In this document: piece by piece, positions 34,956 through 42,069 of the stretch | How the letters are laid out: the number at the start of each line of letters is the position of its first letter | How positions within the stretch are numbered: position 1 is the first letter of the stretch | Source: Pseudomonas fluorescens | Lineage (GTDB): Bacteria > Pseudomonadota > Gammaproteobacteria > Pseudomonadales > Pseudomonadaceae | DNA: 64,000 nucleotides | Reading direction: 5' to 3' | NCBI RefSeq assembly: GCF_019212185.1 | Contig: NZ_CP078138.1 | Coordinates: 2,338,501 to 2,402,500, forward strand | Translations under genes and position numbers: made by a program | The notes under the pieces: generated by a model | Databases searched by the model: none | Seen by the model: only the letters and a program-made list of their open reading frames with translations | What the model was told of the DNA's origin: nothing

Positions 34956-35507
34956 TAGGTAGCAGGCGCCCGGCACTGCCCGGGATGTGTCGAGTCTGGC
35001 CAGCTATGCCCTCGGACTCGCCTGCGGTGTTCGTCTTCGCTTTGGTTGGGCCTACCTTTCGGCTGATGCGCGGTCACATCGTCGGCCCTACTGTCCGCTG
35101 CCTGTCATGGTATTGGGCGCAGCCTTCAGGCTTGCTGCGCCGAGCAGGTGAATCGATTACTGGTACATGGCTGCGAATCCTCCGTGCGGTGTGGTTGTGG
35201 GAGTACGGGGGGCTGCGTTGCGCGGTGCAGAATCGTCCGCATCGGGGTGTGATCTGGCAGGTGCCAATCTCTGCATCAGCCCTGTTCATTGCTCGGACTT
35301 CGCTGCGTGGAAGCTCGCTGCTTGGCGGCAGGATTCAGATCACACTCCGATGCGGCCTGGTGCTGGGGAGTACCAGGGCATCGGGAAGGTCTCCAACCTT
35401 CTGACGGGGTCTCTGATTATTTAGATTGCCGTAGGCCCGTGAAGCGGCAATTTCGTTGAGGCTTTCGCCATCCCGCTGCCCACTCAGTGAATGGGCAGAA
35501 GTGATGC
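34956..35507. other. 550-bp region with a 20-bp inverted repeat and no clear gene
   Basis: Two overlapping rightward frames are open (34952-35404 and 35167-35424), but neither has a convincing ribosome site or protein-like composition. Arms at 35237-35256 and 35336-35355 are inverted copies with 19 of 20 matches (CCGCATCGGGGTGTGATCTG on the left), separated by 79 bases. A structured RNA or a degenerate element is possible. Confidence 0.4.
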
Positions 35508-35678
35508 CTACGGTTTGTCTTTCGGTTTGCCGAGCATAAGCGCCAACAAGAGCAGCGCGACCAGTGCCAGGTCACCAGCCATTGAAAGGATGCCACTAGC
35601 CGATTCGACGAATACGACCCCGCCGGCGAGCCCGTAGGCAGCCAGCGCGCACATTTTGTTGCTGAGCCTGCCGAACAT
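35508..35678 (-). CDS. 56-residue small membrane protein
   Basis: The start at 35678 follows AGGA by 6 bases. The product has one or two hydrophobic helices (Ala-Leu-Ala-Ala-Tyr-Gly-Leu-Ala-Gly-Gly-Val-Val and Leu-Ala-Leu-Val-Ala-Leu-Leu-Leu-Leu-Ala-Leu-Met-Leu) and a basic end (Lys-Pro-Lys-Asp-Lys-Pro). Function unknown. Confidence 0.6.
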   Translation of the reverse strand: MFGRLSNKMCALAAYGLAGGVVFVESASGILSMAGDLALVALLLLALMLGKPKDKP

Positions 35679-35894
35679 GGTGAATCCTCTGGGTTGGGTT
35701 GCATCCCGCTGCACCCTGTCGCCAAGGTGCAGAAGTGATGCTGTCCACCGTGGCCCGCTGCTGGCGGCAGTCACCGGCTTGAATCAAATGTGGTTGCCTG
35801 TTTTTACAGGGCCAGGCTCCCTGTTTCCTCGCTTTCCACAGTCGAGTGAAAGCCATATGCTCCGACCTCCACTGTCGAAACAAGGAACGTAGTG

Positions 35895-36185
35895 ATGGCG
35901 CAATATCTAGTGCGGGTTGAGCTTTTCGGAGCGAATGGTGAAGGCTACGAAGACCTTCACGAAAAGATGGAGGCGCTGGGATTGAAAAGATCAGTTGTCT
36001 TCGATGATGGGAAGACGTATGCGATGCCTATAGGCACGTATTTTGGTAGCAGCAGTCTTGATTCGGGATCATTGAGGGACAAAGTTAGGATCGTTTCAAA
36101 ACCTCTTTCACCAACCAAGGAAGCAGCTATTTTTGCGTGCCAGGTTCAAGATCAGCATTGGTCTGCTTTTTTGTATCAGGCTTGA
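35895..36185 (+). CDS. Small phage protein, ferredoxin-fold-like
   Basis: A 96-residue protein. The pattern Tyr-Leu-Val-Arg-Val-Glu-Leu-Phe, a helix (Asp-Leu-His-Glu-Lys-Met-Glu-Ala-Leu-Gly-Leu), then strands Ser-Val-Val-Phe-Asp-Asp-Gly-Lys suggests a small alpha/beta fold. AAGGA precedes the ATG at 35895. It lies against the leftward operon and its end overlaps the gene at 36176 by 10 bases. No family assigned. Confidence 0.65.
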   Translation: MAQYLVRVELFGANGEGYEDLHEKMEALGLKRSVVFDDGKTYAMPIGTYFGSSSLDSGSLRDKVRIVSKPLSPTKEAAIFACQVQDQHWSAFLYQA

Positions 36186-36346
36186 AGCGGACCGCCAGCT
36201 TTGCCTTCTCCTTTCGGGACGCTTTCAACGGCGTGAAGCCTTAGTACGCCCATAGCAATTTTGAAGGCAGCATCGAAGCTGATGCTGTCGTCATCCGCAA
36301 TCCTCTGAACGATTTCATCAATCTGTTTCTCTTGGGCCTCATTCAT
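36176..36346 (-). CDS. Small helical phage protein
   Basis: A 56-residue protein whose first 40 residues form an acidic helix pair (Asp-Glu-Ile-Val-Gln-Arg-Ile-Ala-Asp-Asp, Ala-Phe-Lys-Ile-Ala-Met-Gly-Val-Leu). The start at 36346 is chosen over upstream codons by protein content. Function unknown. Confidence 0.5.
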   Translation of the reverse strand: MNEAQEKQIDEIVQRIADDDSISFDAAFKIAMGVLRLHAVESVPKGEGKAGGPLQA

Positions 36347-36407
36347 CGTCTTGCTCCGGTTGTTTTCCCAATGCACCCGTCACCAGGTGCATCAGTGAAA
36401 AGGCCAG

Positions 36408-36845
36408 TTACTTGTGCGCCTCTGGGTCTTTCAGGTGCTTGTCGAATAGCTTCTTGTGTCGTCTAGCGAAGCGGGCAAGTCGCGCTATCAGGAACAGCGT
36501 TATCGCTGCGATTACGAGCGGATAAAGCCGAAAGCCGACCACGATTGCGAGAGGACAAACAAGCAGAAGAAAGAGGGGTAGGACGACAGCCAAAGAGCCG
36601 TCAGATATCTTTTCCCCATCACCTTTCTGGTATGGATAAGAGGTCGAATCCCGGTCCCTCGTATACCCAAGCCGCCTCATTACTGCGAAAACAAGCGGGT
36701 TGCATTCGACCCGACTCTCATCATCGTCAATCCAGTTCCAGGTCAACTGCCAGACCTTGGATCCGACGATCAAGGCGATCCAGGCAATAGCCAGAAGAGC
36801 CCCAATCACCAGTGCCACCCCTTCGGGCTTTAAGTTCAGTTCCAT
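36408..36845 (-). CDS. Phage membrane protein, first gene of the leftward operon
   Basis: A 145-residue protein with one hydrophobic helix near residues 10-28 and two more around 85-122, ending in a basic Arg-Arg-His-Lys-Lys tail. GGGAG lies 9 bases before the ATG at 36845. The same frame stays open through the leader to 37241, but the region contains the boxA-like leader and no alternative ribosome site, so I keep the short form. It is the first gene after the predicted leftward promoter. Confidence 0.7.
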   Translation of the reverse strand: MELNLKPEGVALVIGALLAIAWIALIVGSKVWQLTWNWIDDDESRVECNPLVFAVMRRLGYTRDRDSTSYPYQKGDGEKISDGSLAVVLPLFLLLVCPLAIVVGFRLYPLVIAAITLFLIARLARFARRHKKLFDKHLKDPEAHK

Positions 36846-37119
36846 TTGTTGACTCCCGTGTAATTTCCCTGATGCCCCTCGTGAGAAGGGCATCGAGGAA
36901 ATCTGTGTTGCCGTCTCGCTACGCTTATCCGGGTCATTCTCCAGTTCGGTAGTCCTCGTCCGCCGCAGGTTCTCCCTGCGTTTCCCTCCAGCGCCAAAGT
37001 CACTCCCGTGGCGGTAGGTCAGATCAGATCGCCGGTCTCCAGTAGAGGCGTAGCGGCCAATCGTTAGTTTTTGACAGAGCCTTTGCATCGGCCCTCCCTG
37101 TCCTTGCCGGACAGGCGGC

Positions 37120-37182
37120 CCCGCTGTTATTTCCGCAGCGGGATCGTGTTCTGAATTTTTAAAGAGCGACTCCGAATCGGAG
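37120..37182 (-). promoter_or_regulatory. BoxA-like antitermination (nut/rrn-type) leader
   Basis: In the leftward transcript CGCTCTTTAAAAA (37156-37168) is close to the Pseudomonas rRNA boxA. It is preceded by the dyad CTCCGA-T-TCGGAG (37170-37182) and followed by the stem CCCGCTG...CAGCGGG (37120-37142). This arrangement suggests NusB/NusE- or phage-protein-mediated antitermination of the 15-kb leftward operon. No N-like gene is identified. Confidence 0.5.
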
Positions 37183-37231
37183 CGGACCCTTTGGAGGCCC
37201 TTCGCAGTCCCTGTAGCGCTGCGATGGATGT

Positions 37232-37273
37232 AGTTAACCATCGGTATATTTTAACGTCAATACCGATGGTTAA
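37232..37273. promoter_or_regulatory. Left operators and leftward promoter (OL/pL-like)
   Basis: Two copies of the repressor dyad lie here: TTAACCATCGGTAT (37234-37247) and its inverse ATACCGATGGTTAA (37260-37273). On the minus strand TTGACG (37255-37260) and TTAACT (37232-37237) are 17 bp apart and form a promoter overlapped by both operators, pointing into the leftward operon. Confidence 0.7.
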
Positions 37274-37312
37274 TTTATTTTTTGATTGGCGTGCGTTATT
37301 CTTTTGGCGTTG

Positions 37313-37328
37313 CTGGATGGATATACAG
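37313..37328 (+). promoter_or_regulatory. LexA-like box before the prophage DUF1654 gene
   Basis: CTGGATGGATATACAG differs from CTGT-N8-ACAG at one conserved base and contains the TATACA that would serve as a -10. It ends 16 bases before the ATG at 37345. The host paralogue has a perfect box in the same place. Confidence 0.55.
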
Positions 37329-37344
37329 TGTCTGGGGAAAGGAT

Positions 37345-37656
37345 ATGAGCAGGGCGCAGAAGGCTAAACCAGCAGTACGAGCTGAAATGTCCGGAGTGGA
37401 GCGTTTGGGGCTACGCATTTCGTCAATGATCAACTCGCCGCGCGCCCAAGAGAGGTGCTCGGTGCTAATTCATCGCATGGATACGGATCAAGATGCCGAG
37501 TGGGACGAAGTCCTGGGGCAGATAGCGGAGACGGACGGGGTGTCTATGGTTTTTCAGGATGATGGCGGGGTTCTACTGGAATGGGAGGCACCAAACGAAG
37601 AAGATCGGGTGCTTGAGATGGGCGAGGTCGAAGCCGTAGAGGAGGCGCCGTTCTAG
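37345..37656 (+). CDS. Prophage DUF1654-like protein, paralogue of a host SOS gene
   Basis: A 103-residue protein. Val-Glu-Arg-Leu-Gly-Leu-Arg-Ile, Met-Ile-Asn-Ser-Pro-Arg-Ala-Gln, Glu-Ile/Gln-Ile-Ala-Glu-Thr-Asp-Gly-Val and Asp-Asp-Gly-Gly-Val align without gaps to the host protein at 2633-2884. The acidic C-terminal tail (Glu-Met-Gly-Glu-Val-Glu-Ala-Val) is extra. The ATG at 37345 is preferred over upstream in-frame codons. It reads rightward away from the left operators and has a LexA-like box, so it may be repressor-independent and damage-inducible. Function unknown. Confidence 0.8.
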   Translation: MSRAQKAKPAVRAEMSGVERLGLRISSMINSPRAQERCSVLIHRMDTDQDAEWDEVLGQIAETDGVSMVFQDDGGVLLEWEAPNEEDRVLEMGEVEAVEEAPF

Positions 37657-37774
37657 TCGGTCGATAAGTAGGCTACTCTCAGCCAAATTTAAATGTGATA
37701 ATAGCCTTGAGAATTGATGGCTGCATGCCATCATTATATGCTGCAACTGTAATCAATCCAGGAGTCTCTCCTCA

Positions 37775-38560
37775 GTGTTTTCCGAGAAAGAGATAAAGGC
37801 GCTACTCATTGACTGGCTTTTTGATAAAGGCATGGTCAATGACGCGGTTATCATTAATGAAATGGTTGTCGCCAACTGGTCTCGTCGAGCAGATATAGCA
37901 GTTGCCAATGGTCGGCTTTATGGCTTTGAAATAAAAAGTCACTTTGATACGCTTAAGAGGCTGCCTGGACAAGTTGAGTCTTTTCAAGCTCATTTTGATA
38001 AAGTAGTAGTAGTTGCCGCGTCTAAGTTTATTGGCTCGATAGAGCGCGATTATCCTGCTGAAATAGGAATACTTGAAGTTTATGAGGTCTCCGGACGTGC
38101 AAGGATTCGGCAAGTCCGTGCTGGGCGCATTTGTGAAGTTAAGGATGTGCTCAAGCTGACAAGCCTTATAACTAAGTCTGAGCTTGAAAAATATCTCAGG
38201 AAAGTTGGGGTGTCAGTACTGCCTGGAATGCTTAGGTCGGAACTTGTTAGGGCGTGCGGCACGAAGGCCAGTAAGAAGTTACGGGCGTATGTTTTGGCAT
38301 GCATTAAGGGCAGATATAATGAATCCTTTACCAATTTTCTAAATGGGCGGCAGTCCAGCACAACTGAAATGTGCTTAGATCTCCTCAGTAAAAGTGCAAC
38401 AATCAGGGTGGGCATTGAGCGTCAATCGGCTTTGTATAGTGCCGATTACAAAAAGTCTCCTCGAGTAGAAAAGAAAATTGATTTTTCGATGTTGGGCGAA
38501 GGGACTGAGGCGCTTGGATTTGAAATGCCCCAGTCGGTATTAATTCGTCGGCGGAGTTAA
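37775..38560 (+). CDS. sce7726-family PD-(D/E)XK-like protein, exclusion candidate
   Basis: A 261-residue protein starting at GTG, with AGGAG about 10 bases upstream. Residues 24-70 read Ile-Ile-Asn-Glu...Arg-Arg-Ala-Asp-Ile-Ala-Val-Ala-Asn-Gly and Gly-Phe-Glu-Ile-Lys-Ser, then Leu-Pro-Gly-Gln-Val. This is the sce7726 signature, with Asp40 and Glu52-x-Lys54 matching a restriction-type nuclease core. The rest is helical and unassigned. Codons are AT-rich compared with phage neighbours. It converges on, and overlaps by 4 bases, the Beta-family gene. Families of this type are found beside sce7725/Beta-type genes on mobile DNA. Confidence 0.8.
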   Translation: MFSEKEIKALLIDWLFDKGMVNDAVIINEMVVANWSRRADIAVANGRLYGFEIKSHFDTLKRLPGQVESFQAHFDKVVVVAASKFIGSIERDYPAEIGILEVYEVSGRARIRQVRAGRICEVKDVLKLTSLITKSELEKYLRKVGVSVLPGMLRSELVRACGTKASKKLRAYVLACIKGRYNESFTNFLNGRQSSTTEMCLDLLSKSATIRVGIERQSALYSADYKKSPRVEKKIDFSMLGEGTEALGFEMPQSVLIRRRS

Positions 38561-39636
38561 AAATCAAAGTCGTCAAAATCTTCTTCGTCTGTCTGACTTT
38601 CACTGTTTAACTCAATCTGCCTGCTAATATGCATGTTGACTCGCGCAGCGATCCATGATGCCGGAGTTTTCATTTTGTCGATTTCGCCTCTCGAGGCTTG
38701 CACTATTTTTTTAGCTCCCCATGTATCATCATCTAATATTTCGGGGAATGCCTCAATAAGATCTTCGGCTGCTGAGATATAGCCCTGTGAATTAGTTTCT
38801 GAGCGTCGTTCAAAAACCCAAGCGTCATTGAGTGCATAGTCGATTCTAGCGACAAATCTTCCGCCTGCAGAAGTTGGATACACTCTTGAATGGATTGAGC
38901 CGTGGTCGCCATAGATAACAGCCTCTCTACCTATCGCTGCGTGAAGCTTAGTTTCCATAATGTCGATTACGCCGCTTCTGCCTTTGCTATTTGCGTCAAT
39001 AAACGGCATTACCGATGATGGGAAGCTAGTTGATGCGACGCTTATAATTGCACTGTCTACTTCGTCTCTGATGGAGTTGATCAATGTTACTGTCCCGGCT
39101 AACGAGGCGTGGAGCGTATCTCTGATGTAGCCTGCATCGATTATTATTAATGCATTGTCAGAAGAGTCTAGTGCTGATAATGCTGAAATAATATTGTTGA
39201 TTTGATCGCTAAAGCTGTTGATCTTAAAAATAACTTTTCCAAGGCCTTCATTTTCGAATGCGCGAGCTTGTCGAATTACTTGAGATATTTTTGATTCTTC
39301 TGTTATTTGAATTACAGGTATAATTGGATGGTTGATTTCTTTTATGAAATCTCTCCATTTTTTGAAGTTTGAATCAGGGTCTCTTAGTTCAAATACATCT
39401 TTGGTTAGATGGTTTGGGTCCGATGTAAGGTCTAGCGCGAAGGGTCGTCCGCCAGATGCTGCTATAACCTCTCTTAGGGATGTTTTGGTGTCTGTTTGTC
39501 GCGGCCAAATACCGAGAGTGAACAGTGGGATGATTGCATCCTTGCACGTATCGGAAAGCTCGCCGAACCCTTTTACTTCTGCGGGCCTAGTTCTCAGGTT
39601 GGGATAATAGCTGTAATCATTAAAATTAATTGTCAT
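38557..39636 (-). CDS. Beta-family (T4 beta/sce7725-like) protein
   Basis: A 359-residue protein. The N-terminus Tyr-Tyr-Pro-Asn-Leu-Arg-Thr-Arg-Pro-Ala-Glu and Ile-Ile-Pro-Leu-Phe, the middle Ile-Ile-Asp-Ala-Gly-Tyr, and Tyr-Gly-Asp-His-Gly-Ser-Ile with Pro-Thr-Ser-Ala-Gly-Gly-Arg fit the Beta_protein family (a TIM-barrel-like fold, function unsettled). The C-terminus is very acidic (Glu-Glu-Asp-Phe-Asp-Asp-Phe). It overlaps the upstream membrane-protein gene by 11 bases and the sce7726 gene tail to tail. It is read in the same direction as the repressor, so it could be expressed in the lysogen. Confidence 0.78.
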   Translation of the reverse strand: MTINFNDYSYYPNLRTRPAEVKGFGELSDTCKDAIIPLFTLGIWPRQTDTKTSLREVIAASGGRPFALDLTSDPNHLTKDVFELRDPDSNFKKWRDFIKEINHPIIPVIQITEESKISQVIRQARAFENEGLGKVIFKINSFSDQINNIISALSALDSSDNALIIIDAGYIRDTLHASLAGTVTLINSIRDEVDSAIISVASTSFPSSVMPFIDANSKGRSGVIDIMETKLHAAIGREAVIYGDHGSIHSRVYPTSAGGRFVARIDYALNDAWVFERRSETNSQGYISAAEDLIEAFPEILDDDTWGAKKIVQASRGEIDKMKTPASWIAARVNMHISRQIELNSESQTDEEDFDDFDF

Positions 39637-40084
39637 CTAGCATATCCTCAGAATCTATCTTGGGCACTTCGGCAGGGGGCTCTGAAGAGCTTTTATTGGT
39701 CGATGGCGTGCGTCGTCGGGGCTTTGCTGCGACTTTCGTGGTAGTAGCTATCACGTACGAGCCGATTTCAGTGAGTCTGTCGTTGGCGTACTCAAGTTCG
39801 CCAACCCTTGCGGTCAGCTCTATCGATTTTTGCGCGTGCTCAACTACTTCGTGGCTTAGTTGGCCGTTTATATGCATTAACTTCAAGCAAAGTCGAGTCA
39901 AAAATATGCCAATCAATATCGCTGATATCCATCCCGATAGACTAAGCCATAAAGATCTATCTCCGGAACTCGAGTAATAGACAGACAAAGCAATACCTGC
40001 TGCCCCCAGGAAGACACCGATAACCCCGTAATAGAATCCTGCAAGCGATACGCTGTCAGAATGTGATTTGTTTCCATCAGACAA
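39626..40084 (-). CDS. Membrane protein of the immunity-region cargo
   Basis: A 152-residue protein with two membrane helices (about 14-36 and 47-68), a coiled coil (about 75-105, His-Glu-Val-Val-Glu-His-Ala-Gln-Lys-Ser) and a Lys/Ser/Pro-rich tail. It overlaps the Beta-family gene by 11 bases and follows the repressor gene by 43 bases on the same strand. Lambda RexB occupies an equivalent place and is also a membrane protein, but I see no sequence similarity. Confidence 0.75.
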   Translation of the reverse strand: MSDGNKSHSDSVSLAGFYYGVIGVFLGAAGIALSVYYSSSGDRSLWLSLSGWISAILIGIFLTRLCLKLMHINGQLSHEVVEHAQKSIELTARVGELEYANDRLTEIGSYVIATTTKVAAKPRRRTPSTNKSSSEPPAEVPKIDSEDMLDDN

Positions 40085-40127
40085 TTTGACTCACCATGTC
40101 CTGAAACTCAAAAATTATTCCAGCTCA

Positions 40128-40997
40128 TTAGGCCTTCCGTGCATTCCAGATCATCAACACCTTGGCGTGGATCGTAACGTCCTCAATCCTGGCTACTTGG
40201 TCCTTGTGTTTTGCGTTGTCCGAAATCAGCCAAAAGCGCTCCGAATCCATAACCTGCACTCGTTTTATGTACAGGTGATCAAGCCAAGTCAGCACGTAAA
40301 TACCGTCGCCCGCGAACTCGTTAACCCCTTTGTCTACGATCAGCGGGTCTTTGTCGTTGATGGTGCCTTCCATGCTCTGGCCCCAGCCGGTAATCATGGC
40401 GAGTGAGTGAGGGGAGGTGTAAGAGATGTTTTTCTCGCGCAGCACGTCTTCGTGAATGATGAGGTTGCGAACGACCTCGTTGTAGTCGCCCGGGACTTGA
40501 CCGTGACCCATCGAAGCTCGGACATCGTATTGGCGAATCACGATCTCTCCCGCACGCGCCTTTAGTCCTGAAAAATCCGCCTGAATTACCTTGCCCTGGG
40601 CCTCGCTGGCCGCCGTGAGCGCTGCCGCCGCGATCTTCTCTTGCGCATCGGCGTCGAGATTCTTGCCCGCATGCTTGCGGATCATCTCCATCACCTTCTC
40701 GGCTGCGCTAGCCCCGCCCTTAACTGGGGCGCTAGTCAGTGATGCGATCTCATCAGCTAGGCGCGGGCTGAACGCCGAAACAGGCTCATCAAGCATGCGT
40801 GCAAGTACTGCGGCGAACTTCGTATTCAGGGGGTTGATGCCCTTGAAGTAGAGGTTCACGGCAGCAGGCGTCATTCCCGCCTCATCGGCAATTTTCTTTT
40901 GGCTGAGCTTCAGCTCGTTCTTCTTCGAGAGGAACAGGTCGTGCGCGGCCGCGCATTCGGCGATCAGCTCTGGCGGGAGAATTCGTTTCTTAGTCAT
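40128..40997 (-). CDS. CI-type repressor with S24 autocleavage domain
   Basis: A 289-residue repressor. An HTH lies at about 30-52 (Leu-Ser-Gln-Lys-Lys-Ile-Ala-Asp-Glu-Ala-Gly-Met-Thr-Pro-Ala-Ala). The C-terminal LexA/S24 domain has Ser208 (Gly-Trp-Gly-Gln-Ser-Met) and Lys245 (Leu-Tyr-Ile-Lys-Arg) as the catalytic pair, with a plausible Ala149-Gly150 cleavage site (Lys-Ala-Arg-Ala-Gly-Glu). It should hold lysogeny by binding the ACC-N3-GGT operators and be cleaved with RecA after DNA damage. Operator 3 lies 12 bp upstream of its ATG, so autoregulation is likely. Confidence 0.92.
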   Translation of the reverse strand: MTKKRILPPELIAECAAAHDLFLSKKNELKLSQKKIADEAGMTPAAVNLYFKGINPLNTKFAAVLARMLDEPVSAFSPRLADEIASLTSAPVKGGASAAEKVMEMIRKHAGKNLDADAQEKIAAAALTAASEAQGKVIQADFSGLKARAGEIVIRQYDVRASMGHGQVPGDYNEVVRNLIIHEDVLREKNISYTSPHSLAMITGWGQSMEGTINDKDPLIVDKGVNEFAGDGIYVLTWLDHLYIKRVQVMDSERFWLISDNAKHKDQVARIEDVTIHAKVLMIWNARKA

Positions 40998-41008
40998 CGC
41001 GCGAATTT

Positions 41009-41073
41009 ATACCAATGGTTAAAAATAAGAAGAAACCATCGGTATTGATTAAAAATTAACAGATGGTTAATAT
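41009..41073. promoter_or_regulatory. Right operators and rightward promoter (OR/pR-like)
   Basis: Three dyad sites lie here: ATACCAATGGTTAA (41009-41022), GAAACCATCGGTAT (41032-41045) and TAACAGATGGTTAA (41057-41070), with centres 23 and 25 bp apart. TTGATT (41045-41050) and TAATAT (41068-41073) are 17 bp apart and make a rightward promoter covered by the second and third sites. Confidence 0.78.
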
Positions 41074-41101
41074 TGGCCTCATCTACAACCGAGGCACGAC
41101 C

Positions 41102-41296
41102 ATGAATGAGACTCCCCTCGACAAGTTCGTGGCTGACAAAGGGCAGTCCGAAGCCGCAAGACTTCTTCGGGTAACTGCCCCAGCCATTCACAAAGCCCTT
41201 TCTGCGAAACGAGATATCCGCGTGCTTGAGCTTCCTGATGGGAGTTTTGAGGCGAAGGAACAGCGTCCGTTTCCCTCCCAAAAATCTGCCGCTTAA
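41102..41296 (+). CDS. Cro-like repressor
   Basis: A 64-residue protein. Asp-Lys-Gly-Gln-Ser-Glu-Ala-Ala-Arg-Leu-Leu-Arg-Val-Thr-Ala-Pro-Ala-Ile-His-Lys-Ala-Leu is read as a helix-turn-helix of the lambda Cro type. It is the first gene of the predicted rightward promoter, in the Cro position opposite the CI gene. It should bind the same operators to shut off the repressor during lytic growth. The ATG at 41102 is preferred over upstream in-frame codons inside the operators. Confidence 0.85.
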   Translation: MNETPLDKFVADKGQSEAARLLRVTAPAIHKALSAKRDIRVLELPDGSFEAKEQRPFPSQKSAA

Positions 41297-41327
41297 ACCA
41301 ACTTCAATAGCCAGGAGCACGACCCGT

Positions 41328-41528
41328 ATGTACATGGACCCCAATCAAAAGCGCGCCATTCCGGTGAAGGTTCGTTTCGAACCTGTGCTGGATCGGATCC
41401 TGCGCAAGGCCGCCACAAAAACTCGCATGCAGCACGCGACCTACCTCTACGAAATCATCGAGTGGGCTGTTGCCAACGGTGTGATCGACGAACTCATGCA
41501 GGACAAACAAGAAGATATCGCGGGGTGA
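41328..41528 (+). CDS. Small ribbon-helix-helix-like protein
   Basis: A 66-residue protein with Val-Lys-Val-Arg-Phe-Glu-Pro-Val-Leu-Asp-Arg-Ile-Leu-Arg-Lys, then Tyr-Leu-Tyr-Glu-Ile-Ile-Glu-Trp, a strand-helix-helix pattern like Arc/MetJ-type DNA-binding proteins. AGGAG precedes the ATG at 41328 by 10 bases; ATG at 41334 is an alternative. It may be a CII-position early regulator; this is inferred from position only. Confidence 0.6.
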   Translation: MYMDPNQKRAIPVKVRFEPVLDRILRKAATKTRMQHATYLYEIIEWAVANGVIDELMQDKQEDIAG

Positions 41529-41547
41529 AGCCCCTTTGGAGGGCCGA

Positions 41548-41760
41548 ATGACCGTAATTCTTGAAAAGCTGCCGCCGGCTCACAGGCAAGAAATCCAGCG
41601 ATTGATGAACAACAACGGCTGGAGCCTTGAGCGGGCATTGAACGAAATGGTGGAAGCGTCCATTGCAGCAGGGGCGCTTTCGGTCGTTGGGCGGAGGAAA
41701 GCCAAGGTGCTTCAGTTGGTGACCCCAATAAGGGCCTCTTGCAGGGACTCTTCCGGGTAG
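41548..41760 (+). CDS. Small early phage protein
   Basis: A 70-residue protein, GGAGG 5 bases before the ATG. It has Leu-Pro-Pro-Ala-His-Arg-Gln-Glu-Ile-Gln-Arg-Leu-Met and Trp-Ser-Leu-Glu-Arg-Ala-Leu-Asn-Glu-Met, a helical fold perhaps related to small DNA-binding proteins. Function unknown. Confidence 0.6.
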   Translation: MTVILEKLPPAHRQEIQRLMNNNGWSLERALNEMVEASIAAGALSVVGRRKAKVLQLVTPIRASCRDSSG

Positions 41761-41811
41761 CCGAGAGGGCCTCTACCAAATTCGAGACAAAGAGTCAGAG
41801 AGGAAAATGGG

Positions 41812-42069
41812 ATGACAAGTGAAGAGGTACAGAACGAAATCAAGCTGATCTTTGCGCGGGCTTGTGCGGAGTCGCTGAAAGAAACGGCCGGCTCAATCCT
41901 AGCCATGGGGGATGGTGAACGAGAGGAAGCAGCAAAGGCTCATGGGGCAGCCTTTGCTTCTGCGTTTGTATTTGTTTCGGCCCGCTTCAGAAGCGGATGT
42001 TCAGCGACGCAGGCGGAACGGGAGCATACGGGCCAGTCGAGTAGTACTCCCGAAGCTGAGCCTCAATAG
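41812..42069 (+). CDS. Small early phage protein
   Basis: An 85-residue helical protein (Glu-Val-Gln-Asn-Glu-Ile-Lys-Leu-Ile-Phe-Ala-Arg-Ala) with a polar tail. AGAGGA precedes the ATG by 7 bases. Its last 83 bp overlap, on the opposite strand, the 3' end of the gene at 41987. Function unknown. Confidence 0.6.
   Translation: MTSEEVQNEIKLIFARACAESLKETAGSILAMGDGEREEAAKAHGAAFASAFVFVSARFRSGCSATQAEREHTGQSSSTPEAEPQ

Noticed and set aside
34952..35404. 150-codon frame after the cupin gene
   Set aside because: It starts inside the cupin stop with no ribosome site, overlaps a second open frame, and its composition (Ser, Arg, Trp-rich) is not protein-like; reported only as a gene-poor region.
36846..37241. 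Extension of the 36408 gene through the leader
   Set aside because: The frame is open but covers the predicted promoter, operators and boxA; the ATG at 36845 has the only good ribosome site.
37345..37656. CII or N protein in the left early region
   Set aside because: Its sequence matches the host DUF1654 protein along the whole core and lacks basic RNA-binding or HTH features.
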